From Microcebus murinus (lineage: Eukaryota > Chordata > Mammalia > Primates > Cheirogaleidae): DNA of 64,000 bases. Below, in pieces: positions 63,110 to 64,000 of the stretch. The position numbers were made by a program, and so were the translations under genes. Under the pieces are notes generated by a model. The model was not told the DNA's origin and searched no databases. It worked only from the letters and a program-made list of their open reading frames with translations. The DNA lies in contig NC_134108.1 in NCBI RefSeq assembly GCF_040939455.1, forward strand, positions 19,683,501 to 19,747,500, written 5' to 3'. How positions within the stretch are numbered: position 1 is the first letter of the stretch; every line of letters starts with the position of its first letter.

Positions 63110-63443
63110 TTTTTTTTTTTTGAGACAGAGTCTCACTTGTTGCCTAGGCTAGAGTGAGTGCCGCGGCGTCAGCCTAGCTCACAGCAACCTCAAACTCCCT
63201 GGGCTCAAGCGATCCTCCTGCCTCAGCCTCCCGAGTAGCTGGGACTACAGGCATGCGCCACCATGCCTGGCTAATTTTTTTTTTTCTATATATATTAGTT
63301 GGCCAATTAATTTCTTTCTATTTATAGTAGAGACAAGGTCTCGCTCTTGCTCAGGCTGGTTTCGAACTCCTGACCTTGAACAATCCGCCCGTCTCAGCCT
63401 CCCAGAGAGCTAGGATTACAGGCGTGAGCCACCGCGCCCGGCC
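63110..63443 (-). mobile_element. Lemur-type Alu SINE, full length with TSD
   Basis: Antisense: T tail, GAGACAGAGTCTCACTTGTT, the linker TTAGTTGGCCAATTAATTTC then TTTCTATTTATAGTAGAGAC, and the end CCACCGCGCCCGGCC. It is flanked by CATAGTATTT (63100-63109 and 63444-63453), an exact 10-bp duplication. It is inserted into an older MIR. Confidence 0.94.
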
Positions 63444-63453
63444 CATAGTATTT

Positions 63454-63560
63454 ATATTAATACTTCACTGAGCTACTATGAGAATTAAAAGAGAAAAATC
63501 CATGCACAGGATTTTGCACAGCACTTGGCAAACAGCATTCAAAAAATGTAATTTATTATC
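63454..63560 (+). mobile_element. MIR SINE, 3' piece (split by Alu)
   Basis: TGAGCTACTATGAGAATTAA, GATTTTGCACAGCACTTGGC and AATGTAATTTATTATC are the MIR 3' half, separated from its 5' half by the Alu at 63110-63443. Confidence 0.75.
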
Positions 63561-64000
63561 ATTGTTATTTCCCATGGCAATTATTTATTATTATAAAGTA
63601 TTATTATTATTTCTGGAACAAAATGAGAAGCAATGAGTTTTACATGATGAATGTGACATCATTTCTTTTATCCTTCAAACTCCCTGGAGATTAATCTCTT
63701 TGCAGAGGAAATGGACAACCTGTGCAAAGCACAAACACGTGACCCAAAATTTACAATTGAGAGAGATGATCTGGATTTGCTGCTAGATTTCTGAATATTT
63801 TGAAGGCAGCAAGAGCTATTTTAAATTGTCTTAAACCCAGACTACCAGCTCTCATTGGACTACCTTAGGGGAAAAAAATAACTGGATCAGTTTCAGAAAG
63901 TCTACCTTAGAGGCAGAAAATACAATTTAAAAATATGAGGTTAAGTTATTAACAAATAGAGAGATTTATAATACATACATGCTTTCTGTTCAGATTTATA

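Larger units (their letters stand above)
54776..64000 (-). other. UTRN intron 62/63 (partial, 3' portion)
   Basis: The exon carrying the first half of the WW domain was sought in this 9.2 kb and not found, so the intron extends beyond the window. Contents: an Alu scrap (55245-55339), a GT/G tract (55714-55737), a heat-shock-element-like array (56174-56201), a MIR (58652-58870), an L2-like stretch (59110-59730), two Alus (60672-60970 and 63110-63443), an hAT element (62437-62648) and a split MIR (62930-63560). 56210-58640 is comparatively free of recognisable repeats. In DMD the homologous intron houses the Dp71 promoter. No CpG island is visible here. Confidence 0.8.

Noticed and set aside
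54776..64000. Upstream exon carrying the first half of the WW domain
   Set aside because: I looked on the minus strand for a splice-bounded exon ending in a PYYIN-type sequence and found none, so the exon must lie beyond the window.

Overview
The window is mammalian, and most likely from a strepsirrhine primate such as a lemur. Alu SINEs are abundant, and three of them carry the right-arm variant ATAAATAGAAAGAAA followed by TTGGCCAACT, which I associate with lemur-type Alus. Gene density is low, introns are long and A+T-rich, and old MIR, L2, MLT1, L1, Tigger and hAT relics are common, as in any placental genome.

Only one gene is supported: UTRN (utrophin), on the minus strand and incomplete at both ends. 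Eleven consecutive coding exons were mapped base by base. They total 1,170 bp, stay in one open frame, and are bounded by GT-AG sites throughout. In transcript order (high to low coordinates) they are 54714-54775, 52768-52842, 44341-44542, 38054-38139, 34010-34167, 31653-31819, 26293-26404, 9720-9856, 4483-4521, 4192-4257 and 3027-3092. Exons are named here by their dystrophin (DMD) equivalents, 63 to 73. UTRN's own numbering is lower because the gene has fewer exons.

Together these exons encode the end of the WW domain, the two EF-hand-like helical regions, the ZZ zinc-binding domain, and the start of the C-terminal region that leads to the syntrophin- and dystrobrevin-binding segments. In the protein, WW, EF and ZZ form the cysteine-rich module that binds the beta-dystroglycan tail. 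The upstream half of the WW domain and the downstream coiled-coil exons lie outside the window.

Region by region: 1-3026 is partial intron 73/74. 3027-4521 is a compact cluster of three small exons, all in the same phase. 4522-26292 is two long introns around exon 70. 26293-34167 holds the ZZ and EF2 exons. 34168-44542 holds exons 66 and 65. 44543-54775 carries the most transposon-rich intron and exons 64 and 63. 54776-64000 is the 3' part of the intron equivalent to DMD intron 62, where the short-isoform (Dp71/Up71-type) promoter lies in this family.

No RNA genes, CRISPR arrays, bacterial-type features or second protein-coding gene were found. The most notable non-coding signal is a perfect six-unit heat-shock-element-like array at 56174-56201, about 1.4 kb upstream of exon 63. 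Repeat family names come from remembered consensus sequences without a database search, so subfamily labels are provisional.
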